This document shows positions 1-6,043 of a DNA stretch of 13,730 nucleotides, one piece after another. How positions within the stretch are numbered: the first letter of the stretch is position 1; every line of letters starts with the position of its first letter. The notes beneath the pieces were generated by a model, which saw only the letters and a list, made by a program, of their open reading frames with translations, made no database searches and was not told the DNA's origin. This DNA is from an uncultured Clostridia bacterium (GTDB taxonomy: Bacteria > Bacillota > Clostridia > Oscillospirales > CAG-382), in NCBI GenBank assembly GCA_947305675.1, contig CAMZED010000035.1, forward strand, positions 1-13,730, in the 5' to 3' direction. The position numbers were made by a program, and so were the translations under genes.

Positions 1-76
1 CTACGACAAACACGCCGTGTTTTCCGTCTTCGCTCAGTTCTGCGGTAACAATATTCGGCCTTTCGATTTCGATCAT
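1..76 (-). CDS. rpoA: RNA polymerase alpha subunit, 5' part only
   Basis: The first 25 codons of the alpha subunit of DNA-directed RNA polymerase; the gene runs off the left edge. Alpha dimerises to scaffold assembly of the beta and beta' subunits, and its C-terminal domain (not in the window) contacts upstream promoter DNA. The visible N terminus begins MIEIERPNIVTAELSEDG, which matches the conserved opening of clostridial RpoA. The ATG at 76-74 follows an AGGAGG with an 8-nt spacer. It lies 50 nt downstream of rpsD, the order rpsM-rpsK-rpsD-rpoA of the alpha operon, so it is presumably cotranscribed with the ribosomal genes. Identification rests on both the short sequence and position. Confidence 0.93.
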   Translation of the reverse strand, partial: MIEIERPNIVTAELSEDGKHGVFVV

Positions 77-126
77 TCTGTTTACCTCCTCTTAATGTTC
101 GGGACTCAGAAATAACAGCGTATCTA

Positions 127-741
127 TTATTTCGAGTAAAGTTCGACGATAAGGTGTTCTGCTACGTCGAAGTCGATATCGTCTCTTGCGGGCAGAGCAA
201 CAACTTTGCCGGCAGCGTTTTCTTCGTCGTATTCAAGCCACTTCGGAAGGGTGCGAAGCGCGTCGCCTTCGAAAAGCGCTTTGAAGTAAGGAAGTTTTTT
301 GGACGAATCTTTTACTGCAACGACCATTCCCGGTTTTACGAGGAACGAGGGGATGTTGACCTTTTTGCCATCGACGGTAAAGTGGCCGTGGTTGACAAGC
401 TGACGTGCCTCGCGGCGGGTGTTAGCCAAACCAAGGCGGTAAACTACGTTGTCAAGACGTCTTTCGATGGTGGTGAGAAGAACTTCACCGGTGACGCCTT
501 TGCTTCTTTCGGCATATTCATAATATTTTCTGAACTGTTTTTCAAGAATGCCGTAAATGAATTTAACTTTTTGCTTTTCGTTAAGCTGAACAGCGTATTC
601 GCTCTTCCTGCCGCGTCTCTTCTGACCGTTGGGATTGCGTTTTGTGGAACCCATCTTGCTCTTGCCGGAATAACCCATAACAGCGGGGGAAATGCCGAGC
701 GCTCTGCAACGCTTAACGATAGGCTGCATATTCTTTGCCAT
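127..741 (-). CDS. rpsD: 30S ribosomal protein uS4
   Basis: uS4 is a primary 16S rRNA binder that nucleates assembly of the 30S body and lines the mRNA entry channel. The 204-aa length is normal for the family. The S4 RNA-binding domain is visible at about residues 93-135 (RRLDNVVYRLGLANTRREAR, then LVNHGHF). The N terminus has only one Cys (C12), so this is the zinc-free form. The ATG follows GGAGG with a 7-nt spacer, 21 nt after rpsK. In E. coli uS4 represses the alpha operon by binding a pseudoknot upstream of rpsM; here only 11 nt precede rpsM, so that leader cannot sit in the same place. Bacillus subtilis keeps rpsD elsewhere, so this placement agrees with Clostridia. Confidence 0.98.
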   Translation of the reverse strand: MAKNMQPIVKRCRALGISPAVMGYSGKSKMGSTKRNPNGQKRRGRKSEYAVQLNEKQKVKFIYGILEKQFRKYYEYAERSKGVTGEVLLTTIERRLDNVVYRLGLANTRREARQLVNHGHFTVDGKKVNIPSFLVKPGMVVAVKDSSKKLPYFKALFEGDALRTLPKWLEYDEENAAGKVVALPARDDIDFDVAEHLIVELYSK

Positions 742-762
742 TTTTGTGCCTCCTTATTAAAA

Positions 763-1161
763 TCAAACTCTGCGACGCTTAGGCGGGCGGCAGCCGTTGT
801 GAGGGATCGGGGTAACGTCTCTGATAAGGGTGATATCGAGACCGGTAACCTGGAGTGATCTTATAGCGGCTTCTCTTCCCTGGCCGGGGCCTTTAACAAA
901 GACTTCGACAGTCTTCATACCGTGTTCCATTGCGGCTTTCGCAGCGGTTTCGGCAGCCATCTGTGCAGCAAAGGGAGTCGATTTTCTGGAACCTCTGTAA
1001 CCGAGTTCACCGGCGGACGCCCACGATACCGCGTTGCCCTGCATATCGGTGATGGTAACAATGGTATTGTTGAAACTGGACTGGATATGCGCCTGTCCTT
1101 TTTCAATGTTCTTTCTTTCGCGGCGTCTTTTGACTGCCGTCTTTTTCTGAACTTTTGCCAT
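763..1161 (-). CDS. rpsK: 30S ribosomal protein uS11
   Basis: uS11 sits on the platform of the 30S subunit beside the E site and contacts uS7 and the 16S central domain. The 132-aa protein shows the family core (HIQSSFNNTIVTITD at about 25-39, GSRKSTPFAAQ at about 57-67) and the invariant C-terminal end PHNGCRPPKRRRV. The N terminus is rich in Lys/Arg, as usual. The ATG is fixed by an in-frame TAG four codons upstream. The AGGAGG at 1180-1175 lies an unusually long 13 nt from this start. It follows rpsM by 19 nt, in standard alpha-operon order. Confidence 0.98.
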   Translation of the reverse strand: MAKVQKKTAVKRRRERKNIEKGQAHIQSSFNNTIVTITDMQGNAVSWASAGELGYRGSRKSTPFAAQMAAETAAKAAMEHGMKTVEVFVKGPGQGREAAIRSLQVTGLDITLIRDVTPIPHNGCRPPKRRRV

Positions 1162-1174
1162 ATTAGATCGCTAT

Positions 1175-1180
1175 CCTCCT
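1175..1180 (-). promoter_or_regulatory. Shine-Dalgarno of rpsK, long 13-nt spacer
   Basis: A perfect AGGAGG lies directly after the rpsM stop codon, with 13 nt between it and the rpsK ATG; most sites in this window have 4-10 nt. An in-frame TAG at 1173-1171 rules out an upstream start. The wide spacing may lower initiation or be shortened by local folding; neither is shown here. Confidence 0.7.
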
Positions 1181-1549
1181 TTACTTCTTCTTGTTTGCGA
1201 TAGTCTTGACCGGGCCTTTTCTCGTTCTCGCGTTGGTTTTGGTCCTCTGTCCGCGAACGGGAAGTCCCTTTCTGTGTCTGCTTCCGCGATAGCAATCTAT
1301 TTCGGTCATTCTCTTGATGTTAAGAGCGACTTCTCTTCTGAGATCGCCTTCTACGATGTAATCGTTTTCGATTACGTCACGGAGTTTTGCAACGTCTTCC
1401 TCGGAAAGGTCTTTAACTCTGATATCAGGGTTAATGCCGGTTTTTTTGAGGATCTCGTTAGAGCGGCTTCTGCCTATACCGTAGATATAAGTAAGACCGA
1501 TCTCTACTCTTTTAGCATTGGGTAAATCAACACCGGAAATACGAGCCAT
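1181..1549 (-). CDS. rpsM: 30S ribosomal protein uS13
   Basis: uS13 sits in the 30S head, forms intersubunit bridges with 23S rRNA and uL5, and touches the P-site tRNA through its C-terminal tail. The 122-aa protein begins MARISGVDLPNAKRVEIGLTY and carries the helix-two-turn-helix core (YIYGIGRSRSNEIL at about 21-34). The basic tail RGQRTKTNARTRKGP at about 99-113 is the P-site contact. The ATG at 1549 follows GGAGAG. It begins 11 nt after the rpmJ stop, so there is no room for a long autoregulatory leader between the two genes. In this superoperon it opens the classical alpha-operon set. Confidence 0.98.
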   Translation of the reverse strand: MARISGVDLPNAKRVEIGLTYIYGIGRSRSNEILKKTGINPDIRVKDLSEEDVAKLRDVIENDYIVEGDLRREVALNIKRMTEIDCYRGSRHRKGLPVRGQRTKTNARTRKGPVKTIANKKK

Positions 1550-1560
1550 ATTTTACTCTC

Positions 1561-1674
1561 CTATCCTTGTTTCTGCTTGTGCTTCGGATTTTCGCAAATG
1601 ACCATAACTTTGCCTTTACGCTTTATGATCTTGCATTTCTCGCACATTTTCTTAACAGAAGGTTTTACTTTCAT
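1561..1674 (-). CDS. rpmJ: 50S ribosomal protein bL36, zinc-type
   Basis: bL36 is the smallest large-subunit protein and binds 23S rRNA near the GTPase-associated region. I translated it directly: 37 aa, beginning MKVKPSVKKMCEKCKIIKRK, the normal length. Zinc ligands are visible as C11, C14, C27 and H32 (CxxC...C....H), so this is the zinc-binding form; bacteria that adapt to low zinc often keep a second Cys-free copy elsewhere. The ATG at 1674-1672 is preceded by GGAGG lying just after the infA stop, with a 14-nt gap between the genes. It ends with TAG 11 nt before rpsM. The infA-rpmJ-rpsM order is standard for Bacillota. Confidence 0.97.
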   Translation of the reverse strand: MKVKPSVKKMCEKCKIIKRKGKVMVICENPKHKQKQG

Positions 1675-1688
1675 TTTATTACCTCCAT

Positions 1689-1907
1689 TTATTTTGCTCT
1701 GAATGTGATTCTGCCTTGTGAAAGGTCATAGATCGAAACTTCTACAGTGACCTTGTCACCTGGAACGACCTTTATATAATTCATTCGCATCTTGCCCGAA
1801 ATATGGGCGGTTACGACGTGGCCGTTTGTGAGTTTAACTTTAAAAACCGTGTTGGGCAGTACTTCGATAACAGTGCCCTCGCACTCGATTACATCGCTTT
1901 TAGCCAG
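1689..1907 (-). CDS. infA: Translation initiation factor IF1, non-canonical start codon
   Basis: IF1 occupies the 30S A site during initiation and helps IF2 and IF3 select initiator tRNA and start codon. It is a single OB-fold protein of 72 aa here, the exact usual length. Family motifs are clear: DVIECEGTVIEVLPN at about 5-19, NGHVVTAHISGKMRMNYIK at about 28-46, PGDKVTVEV at about 49-57 and GRITFR near the end. No ATG, GTG or TTG can serve as start. The frame between the KOW gene's in-frame TGA (1925-1923) and the conserved AKSDVIE reads AAA GGA GGA ATT ATT CTG. AGGAGG at 1920-1915 is 7 nt from CTG, 4 nt from the second ATT and 1 nt from the first, so CTG at 1907 is preferred. The protein is also slightly divergent (C9, SIYDLS for the usual SPYDLT). 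Identity is secure; the exact start is inferred. Confidence 0.95.
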   Translation of the reverse strand: MAKSDVIECEGTVIEVLPNTVFKVKLTNGHVVTAHISGKMRMNYIKVVPGDKVTVEVSIYDLSQGRITFRAK

Positions 1908-1914
1908 AATAATT

Positions 1915-1920
1915 CCTCCT
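1915..1920 (-). promoter_or_regulatory. Shine-Dalgarno deciding the CTG start of infA
   Basis: A perfect AGGAGG, 7 nt from the CTG codon at 1907-1905, sits inside the 15-nt gap between the KOW gene stop and infA. It is optimally spaced for CTG and less so for the two upstream ATT codons. It is the main reason to believe that translation starts at this unusual codon rather than that the gene is broken. Confidence 0.8.
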
Positions 1921-1922
1921 TT

Positions 1923-2195
1923 TCAAATCGCCGAAGTGATATCCTCGCTCAACAAAGATATCGCCTCACGTATAAAGCGGTTTGTGAACCGTGCTTCTGA
2001 TATACGTCCTTTATCCCCGGGCAGTTCGAGCAGTTTAAGGTGTTTCAGCTTCTTTTTCTTGGGGCGTTCGACCTTTCTGGTCCTGCCGTCCGCGATAAGA
2101 ACATAACCTTCTTCCGCCGTTCCGACAATCGCGCAGATAACGCCTTTGTCGCGTCCTGCCAGGGAAATTGCAAGTTGTCCCAATAAATTATCCAT
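1923..2195 (-). CDS. KOW-domain RNA-binding protein (L14e/L6e/L27e-like)
   Basis: A small predicted RNA-binding protein of 90 aa. A KOW motif is visible near the N terminus (GQLAISLAGRDKGVICAIVG, about 6-25), followed by DGRTRKVERPKKKKLKHL, a basic block at about 37-53 likely to contact RNA. The C-terminal 30 residues look helical. Genes of this kind are recurrent between map and infA in Clostridia and Bacilli (the B. subtilis counterpart is, as I recall, ybzG); the exact function is not established, but a role at the ribosome is a reasonable inference. I chose the ATG at 2195, giving the family-like start MDNLLGQ. A GTG at 2210 would add five residues and overlap the map stop by 4 nt. Neither start has a good Shine-Dalgarno, so translation is probably coupled to map. 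Confidence 0.85.
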   Translation of the reverse strand: MDNLLGQLAISLAGRDKGVICAIVGTAEEGYVLIADGRTRKVERPKKKKLKHLKLLELPGDKGRISEARFTNRFIREAISLLSEDITSAI

Positions 2196-2206
2196 AGTTT
2201 TTGTTC

Positions 2207-2956
2207 TCACGCCGGGTCGGTCAGGATAACTACGCCGTTTGCCGTGACAGCGATTGTGTTCTCGTAATGAGCGGCGAGGCTCTTGTCTTTTGTAACGACC
2301 GTCCAGTCGTTATCGAGAACACGAACGGCGGGGCTTCCCGCGGTGACCATCGGTTCTATGGCTATCGTCATGCCGGGGCGCAGCCGCAAACCGCGGCCGG
2401 CGATACCGTAATTGGGTACTTCGGGATCTTCGTGCAGTTCCCTGCCGACGCCGTGACCGACGTATTCCCTTATTACCCCGTAACCGAATCTTTCGACATA
2501 AGTCTGGATCGCGTGACCGACGTCTCCGAGCCGGGCTCCTTCGCAAATGGCGTTTATGCCCTCGAAAAAGCTCTGCTTTGTAACGTCGATAAGTTTTTGG
2601 GCTTCTTCAGACACTTCTCCGACGGTAAAAGTCGCAGCGCAGTCACCGTGATATCCTTTGTATATCGCGCCGACATCAATTTTAACAACGTCGCCGTTTT
2701 TTAAAACGCGCTGTGAAGGTATGCCGTGGATCACTTCATCATTGACACTTATGCAAGCCGACGCCGGAAACCCGCCGTATCCTAAGAACGAGGGTTTCGC
2801 GCCGTGCGAGAGGATGCATTTTTTGATCTCACGGTCGATCTGCAGTGTGGTAACGCCCTCGCGGACGTGTTCGCCGCCGATCTCCCGTGCGATCGCCGCT
2901 ATCCTTCCGGCGTCGCGCATATGGGTGATCTGCTCACCCGTTTTAAGAGTTATCAT
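2207..2956 (-). CDS. map: Methionine aminopeptidase, type I
   Basis: Removes the initiator methionine from nascent proteins at the ribosomal exit, after deformylation, when the second residue is small. The 249-aa protein is a complete type I enzyme of the pita-bread fold. All metal and catalytic residues can be placed: H77 (VIHGIP), D94 (KIDVGA), D105 (YHGD), H168 (GHGVG), H175, E201 (IEPM) and E232 (ENTI), matching E. coli H79, D97, D108, H171, H178, E204 and E235. The ATG overlaps the adk stop as ATGA (4 nt), so the two are translationally coupled. No zinc-finger N-terminal extension is present. It is followed closely by the KOW-domain gene. Confidence 0.98.
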   Translation of the reverse strand: MITLKTGEQITHMRDAGRIAAIAREIGGEHVREGVTTLQIDREIKKCILSHGAKPSFLGYGGFPASACISVNDEVIHGIPSQRVLKNGDVVKIDVGAIYKGYHGDCAATFTVGEVSEEAQKLIDVTKQSFFEGINAICEGARLGDVGHAIQTYVERFGYGVIREYVGHGVGRELHEDPEVPNYGIAGRGLRLRPGMTIAIEPMVTAGSPAVRVLDNDWTVVTKDKSLAAHYENTIAVTANGVVILTDPA

Positions 2957-3585
2957 ATTCCGAGAGCCTCTCTTATAAGCCCGGTGACTTCGGCGGGAGT
3001 CCCGCGTCCGTCGATCTTCTTCAGAAGGCCCTTATTTTGGTAGTAACCGATAAGCGGTTCGGTTTCGGCATGATAAATGCCTAATCTGTTTTTTACCACC
3101 TCGGGTTTATCGTCGCTGCGAACGGTGAGTTCGGCACCGCATTTGTCGCAGGTCTTGCCGTCGGCGGAAGGTGAATGAACCACGTGGTAGCTCGCGCCGC
3201 AAGCGGAGCAGAGCCTCCTGCCGCTCATTCGTTCGACGATAGATTCGTCGGGGACATCGATATCCAGCACAGTATCGATCTTTGCGCCCATCTTGTCAAG
3301 CGCTTCCGCCTGGGGGATGGTACGGGGGAACCCGTCGAGGATGAAGCCGTTTCGGCAATCGCTTTCGGCGATCCTCTCGCGGACTATACCGATCACCACA
3401 TCGTCAGAGACCAAAGCGCCCTCGGAGATCGCTTTCTGGGCGGCGAGCCCGAGCGGTGTACCGGCTTTGATCGCGGCGCGGAGCATTGCTCCGGTGGAAA
3501 GCGTCGGTATCGACAGTGCAGCGGATATTATGTCCGCCTGGGTGCCTTTGCCGGCACCCGGAGGACCAAAGAGGATAATGTTCAT
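2953..3585 (-). CDS. adk: Adenylate kinase, zinc-LID type
   Basis: Catalyses ATP + AMP = 2 ADP in the cytoplasm and balances the adenylate pool. The 210-aa protein is a long-form enzyme. The P-loop GPPGAGKGT lies at residues 7-15 and the DGFPRT motif at 84-89. The LID domain carries four cysteines, C126, C129, C146 and C149 (CSAC and CDKC), the structural zinc site common in Gram-positive bacteria. I chose the ATG at 3585, which is 7 nt from AGAGG; a TTG directly before it would be only 4 nt away. The gene is 15 nt downstream of secY and overlaps map by 4 nt, in the standard secY-adk-map order of Bacillota. Confidence 0.98.
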   Translation of the reverse strand: MNIILFGPPGAGKGTQADIISAALSIPTLSTGAMLRAAIKAGTPLGLAAQKAISEGALVSDDVVIGIVRERIAESDCRNGFILDGFPRTIPQAEALDKMGAKIDTVLDIDVPDESIVERMSGRRLCSACGASYHVVHSPSADGKTCDKCGAELTVRSDDKPEVVKNRLGIYHAETEPLIGYYQNKGLLKKIDGRGTPAEVTGLIREALGI

Positions 3586-3600
3586 CAACAGACCTCTTAA

Positions 3601-4890
3601 TTAATCAAGAAAACCTTTGTAGTGGCGCATTGTGATCTCGCTTTCGAGTTCCCTGGTGGTTTCGAGTGCAACGCTTACGATAATTATCATCGAAGTGCCG
3701 CCGAACACAAGGTACTGGAGAGCGGGTTGACCGGTCCAGGAAAGAAGGACCGGGAAGATCGCCATAAAGGAGAGGAAGAACGAACCGATAAGCGTGACCC
3801 TGTTGACGACTTTTTTGATATAGTCGGCGGTGGGCTTGCCGGGACGTAATCCGAGGATCGTGCCGCCGTTCTTTTTGAGGTTGTTGGCAACTTCAACGGT
3901 GTTGAACGAGATCGACAGGTAGAAGTATGCGAACGCAACGATAAGAACGAACAGTACGATAACATAGAAGGGATATTCGGAACTTGTAGAAAAATAAGTC
4001 TTGATCCCGTTTTCCCACGAGGGGAATATAAGCGCGAGCGTAGCGGGAAGAGTTACGACCGCGTTTGCGAAGATGATCGGCATAACGCCGCTCATAAGCA
4101 CTTTGACGGGAAGAGTGGTGCTCATTCCGCCGTACATCTTGCGGCCGACCTGGCGTTTAGCGTACTGGACGTTAAGACGGCGTTCGGAATCGGAGAAGAA
4201 TACGGTGAGGAATACGATGACCAGCATCATCAGAAGTGCAACGATGACCCAGATGAGGTTGTCTCTGATTCCGTTCTCGCCGGAGAGAAGCTCATAGATC
4301 ATAAGAACGAGCCTTGCGCCTCTGGAGACGATATTGGCAAGAAGTATCATGGATATGCCGTTGCCGATACCTTTGTCATCGATACGTTCGCCGATCCACA
4401 TTACCATACATGCGCCGGCTGTGAGGCAGACGACTATGACCACTGCGGGGAACCAGCCGTCGGCTATCAGGCCACTGTAATTGTTCTTGATGGTGAGATA
4501 GTAACCATAGCCGGTGACCGCGGCAAGTGCGACGGTGACGTAGCGGGTGATCTTTTGGATCTTCTGCTGACCTTCGGGACCGTTCTTGGACATACGTTCA
4601 AGCGCCGGGATAGCGATAGTCAGAAGCTGGATAACTATAGACGCTGTGATATAAGGGCTGACGTTGAGCGCGAATAGCGTACCCTGAGAGAAGGCGTCGC
4701 CGGAAAGCATATTGAAATATCCGAACAGCGTATCGTTGTTGGCGGACATAAGATCATGGAGTGCGTTTCCGTCGATATACGGTACCGGGATGGCGGAGCC
4801 AAGACGGTAGAGTACGATTATGATGATCGTGAAAATTATCTTTTTTCTCAGTTCGGGTACCTTCCACGCATTACCGAACACGCGAAACAT
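3601..4890 (-). CDS. secY: Protein translocase channel SecY
   Basis: SecY forms the protein-conducting pore of the SecYEG complex in the cytoplasmic membrane, exporting or inserting proteins driven by SecA or the ribosome. The 429-aa protein has ten hydrophobic segments, roughly at 17-36, 68-95, 117-135, 147-166, 179-199, 211-233, 262-290, 305-328, 366-386 and 392-412. Diagnostic motifs are SPYITASIVIQLLT (78-91), GIGNGIS (174-180), YAKRQVGRKMYGG (243-255) and the cytoplasmic-loop RPGKPT (349-354) used by SecA and ribosomes. The start overlaps the rplO stop by one base (TAATG), which implies coupled translation, with GAGGTGG just upstream. SecE and SecG are not in this window, as expected. 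Confidence 0.98.
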   Translation of the reverse strand: MFRVFGNAWKVPELRKKIIFTIIIIVLYRLGSAIPVPYIDGNALHDLMSANNDTLFGYFNMLSGDAFSQGTLFALNVSPYITASIVIQLLTIAIPALERMSKNGPEGQQKIQKITRYVTVALAAVTGYGYYLTIKNNYSGLIADGWFPAVVIVVCLTAGACMVMWIGERIDDKGIGNGISMILLANIVSRGARLVLMIYELLSGENGIRDNLIWVIVALLMMLVIVFLTVFFSDSERRLNVQYAKRQVGRKMYGGMSTTLPVKVLMSGVMPIIFANAVVTLPATLALIFPSWENGIKTYFSTSSEYPFYVIVLFVLIVAFAYFYLSISFNTVEVANNLKKNGGTILGLRPGKPTADYIKKVVNRVTLIGSFFLSFMAIFPVLLSWTGQPALQYLVFGGTSMIIIVSVALETTRELESEITMRHYKGFLD

Positions 4891-5330
4891 TATACCACCT
4901 CTGCCTTTCCGCCTGCCGCCTCGATCTTTTCTTTGGCAGTTGCCGAGAAAACGGCTGCTTTAACGGTAAGAGCTTTGGTTATTTCGCCGTTAGCCAACAC
5001 TTTAAGCCCGTCTTTGGAATCTTTTATAACTTTGTCGCTGACAAGAGTCTGAAGATCGACGACCGAGCCGGCTTCGTATTTGTCGAGCCTGTCGAGGTTG
5101 ACTATGGCGTAGTTTTTAGCGAAGTGATTGGTAAAGCCTCTCTTGGGGAGCTTCCTGTATATCGGGAGCTGACCGCCTTCGAATCCGGGCCTTACTCCGC
5201 CGCCGGAGCGAGCGTTCTGACCTTTGTGTCCTTTGCCTGCCGTCTTGCCGTTGCCGCTGCCCGCGCCTCTGCCTTTTCTGTAATTAGGCCTGGTGGAGCC
5301 GGCTGCCGGAGAAAGCTCATGAAGTTTCAT
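4890..5330 (-). CDS. rplO: 50S ribosomal protein uL15
   Basis: uL15 stabilises 23S rRNA domains in the large-subunit core through a long extended N-terminal tail. The 146-aa protein begins MKLHELSPAAGSTRPNYRKG. Its Gly/Lys/Arg-rich extension to about residue 50 (GRGAGSGNGKTAGKGHKGQ) is followed by RPGFEGGQLP and RKLPKRGF, all typical of the family. The globular C-terminal half ends KEKIEAAGGKAEVV. It begins 20 nt after rpmD and ends in a TAATG junction with secY. Order rpmD-rplO-secY is that of the spc operon in nearly all bacteria. Confidence 0.98.
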   Translation of the reverse strand: MKLHELSPAAGSTRPNYRKGRGAGSGNGKTAGKGHKGQNARSGGGVRPGFEGGQLPIYRKLPKRGFTNHFAKNYAIVNLDRLDKYEAGSVVDLQTLVSDKVIKDSKDGLKVLANGEITKALTVKAAVFSATAKEKIEAAGGKAEVV

Positions 5331-5350
5331 AACTTTTTCCTCCTTTTCGG

Positions 5351-5533
5351 TTATTCAGCATCTTCGACACTGATAAGGTGTGAGATAAGATTGATTTTGC
5401 CTTCGATCGCCTTGTCCTGTTCGACAACTTTTACGTCGCCGATCTTTTTAAGGCCGAGCGAGTTGGCGGTAAGAATGTGGTTCTTCTTACGGCCGATAAG
5501 GCTTTTTGTAAGGGTTATTTTAACTTTTGCCAT
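5351..5533 (-). CDS. rpmD: 50S ribosomal protein uL30
   Basis: uL30 is a small large-subunit protein on the solvent side of 23S rRNA. The 60-aa length is normal for bacteria. It opens MAKVKITLTKSLIGRKKNHI and carries the family pattern SLGLKKIGDVKVVEQDKAI (about 25-43), ending in the short helix before VEDAE. The ATG is preceded by a strong AGGAGGC-type site overlapping the region just after the rpsE stop (12-nt gap). uL30 is dispensable and missing in some bacterial lineages; here it is intact between rpsE and rplO. Confidence 0.97.
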   Translation of the reverse strand: MAKVKITLTKSLIGRKKNHILTANSLGLKKIGDVKVVEQDKAIEGKINLISHLISVEDAE

Positions 5534-5545
5534 TTTGCCGCCTCC

Positions 5546-6043
5546 TTAGTTTGCAAGCGCTTCGACGCTTATGCCGCGCATTTTGGCGACTTCGTCGGCG
5601 TTGCGAAGCTGTTTAAGAGCCTCGAAGGTTGCTTTGACGACGTTGGCGGGGTTGCCGGAGCGGAGCGATTTGCCACGGATATCGCGGATGCCCGCGCTGT
5701 CAAGTACGGCACGCATCGTGCCGCCGGCGATTATACCGGTACCGACGGCAGCCGGTTTAAGAAGAACCTTGCCGGCGCCGTATTCGCCGATAACTTCGTG
5801 CGGGATCGTGGTTCCTTTGAGGGAAACTTCAACGACGTTTTTCTTTGCCGCCTCGATAGCCTTGGAAATAGCGTCCGGAACTTCGGCCGCTTTGCCAATG
5901 CCGTAACCGATATGGCCGGCGCCGTCGCCGACGACCACGAGTGCCGAGAAGCGGGCGATACGACCGCCTTTGACGGTCTTGGATACTCTCTTGGTATCGA
6001 TGAGAGTTTCTTTAAGTTCAAGTGTGCTGTAATCCTGCTTCAT
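5546..6043 (-). CDS. rpsE: 30S ribosomal protein uS5
   Basis: uS5 lies at the mRNA entry channel and the 30S neck; it contributes to decoding accuracy and helicase activity with uS3 and uS4. The 165-aa protein has an N-terminal dsRNA-binding-like domain (about 10-73) with the spectinomycin-site loop around SKTVKGGRIARF (21-32), the glycine-rich GDGAGHIGYGIGKA (39-52), and a C-terminal S5 domain (about 82-155; GAGKVLLKPA, GTGIIAGG). The ATG at 6043 has GAGGG close upstream, but both lie inside the end of rplR, so the genes overlap by 26 nt and translation is probably coupled. No spectinomycin-resistance deletion is evident in the loop. Confidence 0.98.
   Translation of the reverse strand: MKQDYSTLELKETLIDTKRVSKTVKGGRIARFSALVVVGDGAGHIGYGIGKAAEVPDAISKAIEAAKKNVVEVSLKGTTIPHEVIGEYGAGKVLLKPAAVGTGIIAGGTMRAVLDSAGIRDIRGKSLRSGNPANVVKATFEALKQLRNADEVAKMRGISVEALAN

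Noticed and set aside
154..858. Plus-strand open frame opposite rpsD and rpsK (234 codons)
   Set aside because: It runs across two genes and their gap without domain similarity or ribosome binding site; treated as an antisense shadow.
1905..1925. infA as a pseudogene because it lacks a standard start
   Set aside because: The rest of the frame is complete at 72 residues, conserved across the OB fold and preceded by a perfect Shine-Dalgarno; an essential gene with an unusual start, or a single-base assembly error, is more likely.
1923..1925. Reassignment of TGA to an amino acid, suggested by the in-frame TGA before infA
   Set aside because: TGA is used as the stop of map and rplR at sensible positions and no conserved gene here contains an internal TGA.
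3586..3588. TTG as the start of adk, one codon upstream
   Set aside because: The ATG at 3585 is 7 nt from AGAGG and gives the normal MNIILFG opening, while TTG would be only 4 nt away.
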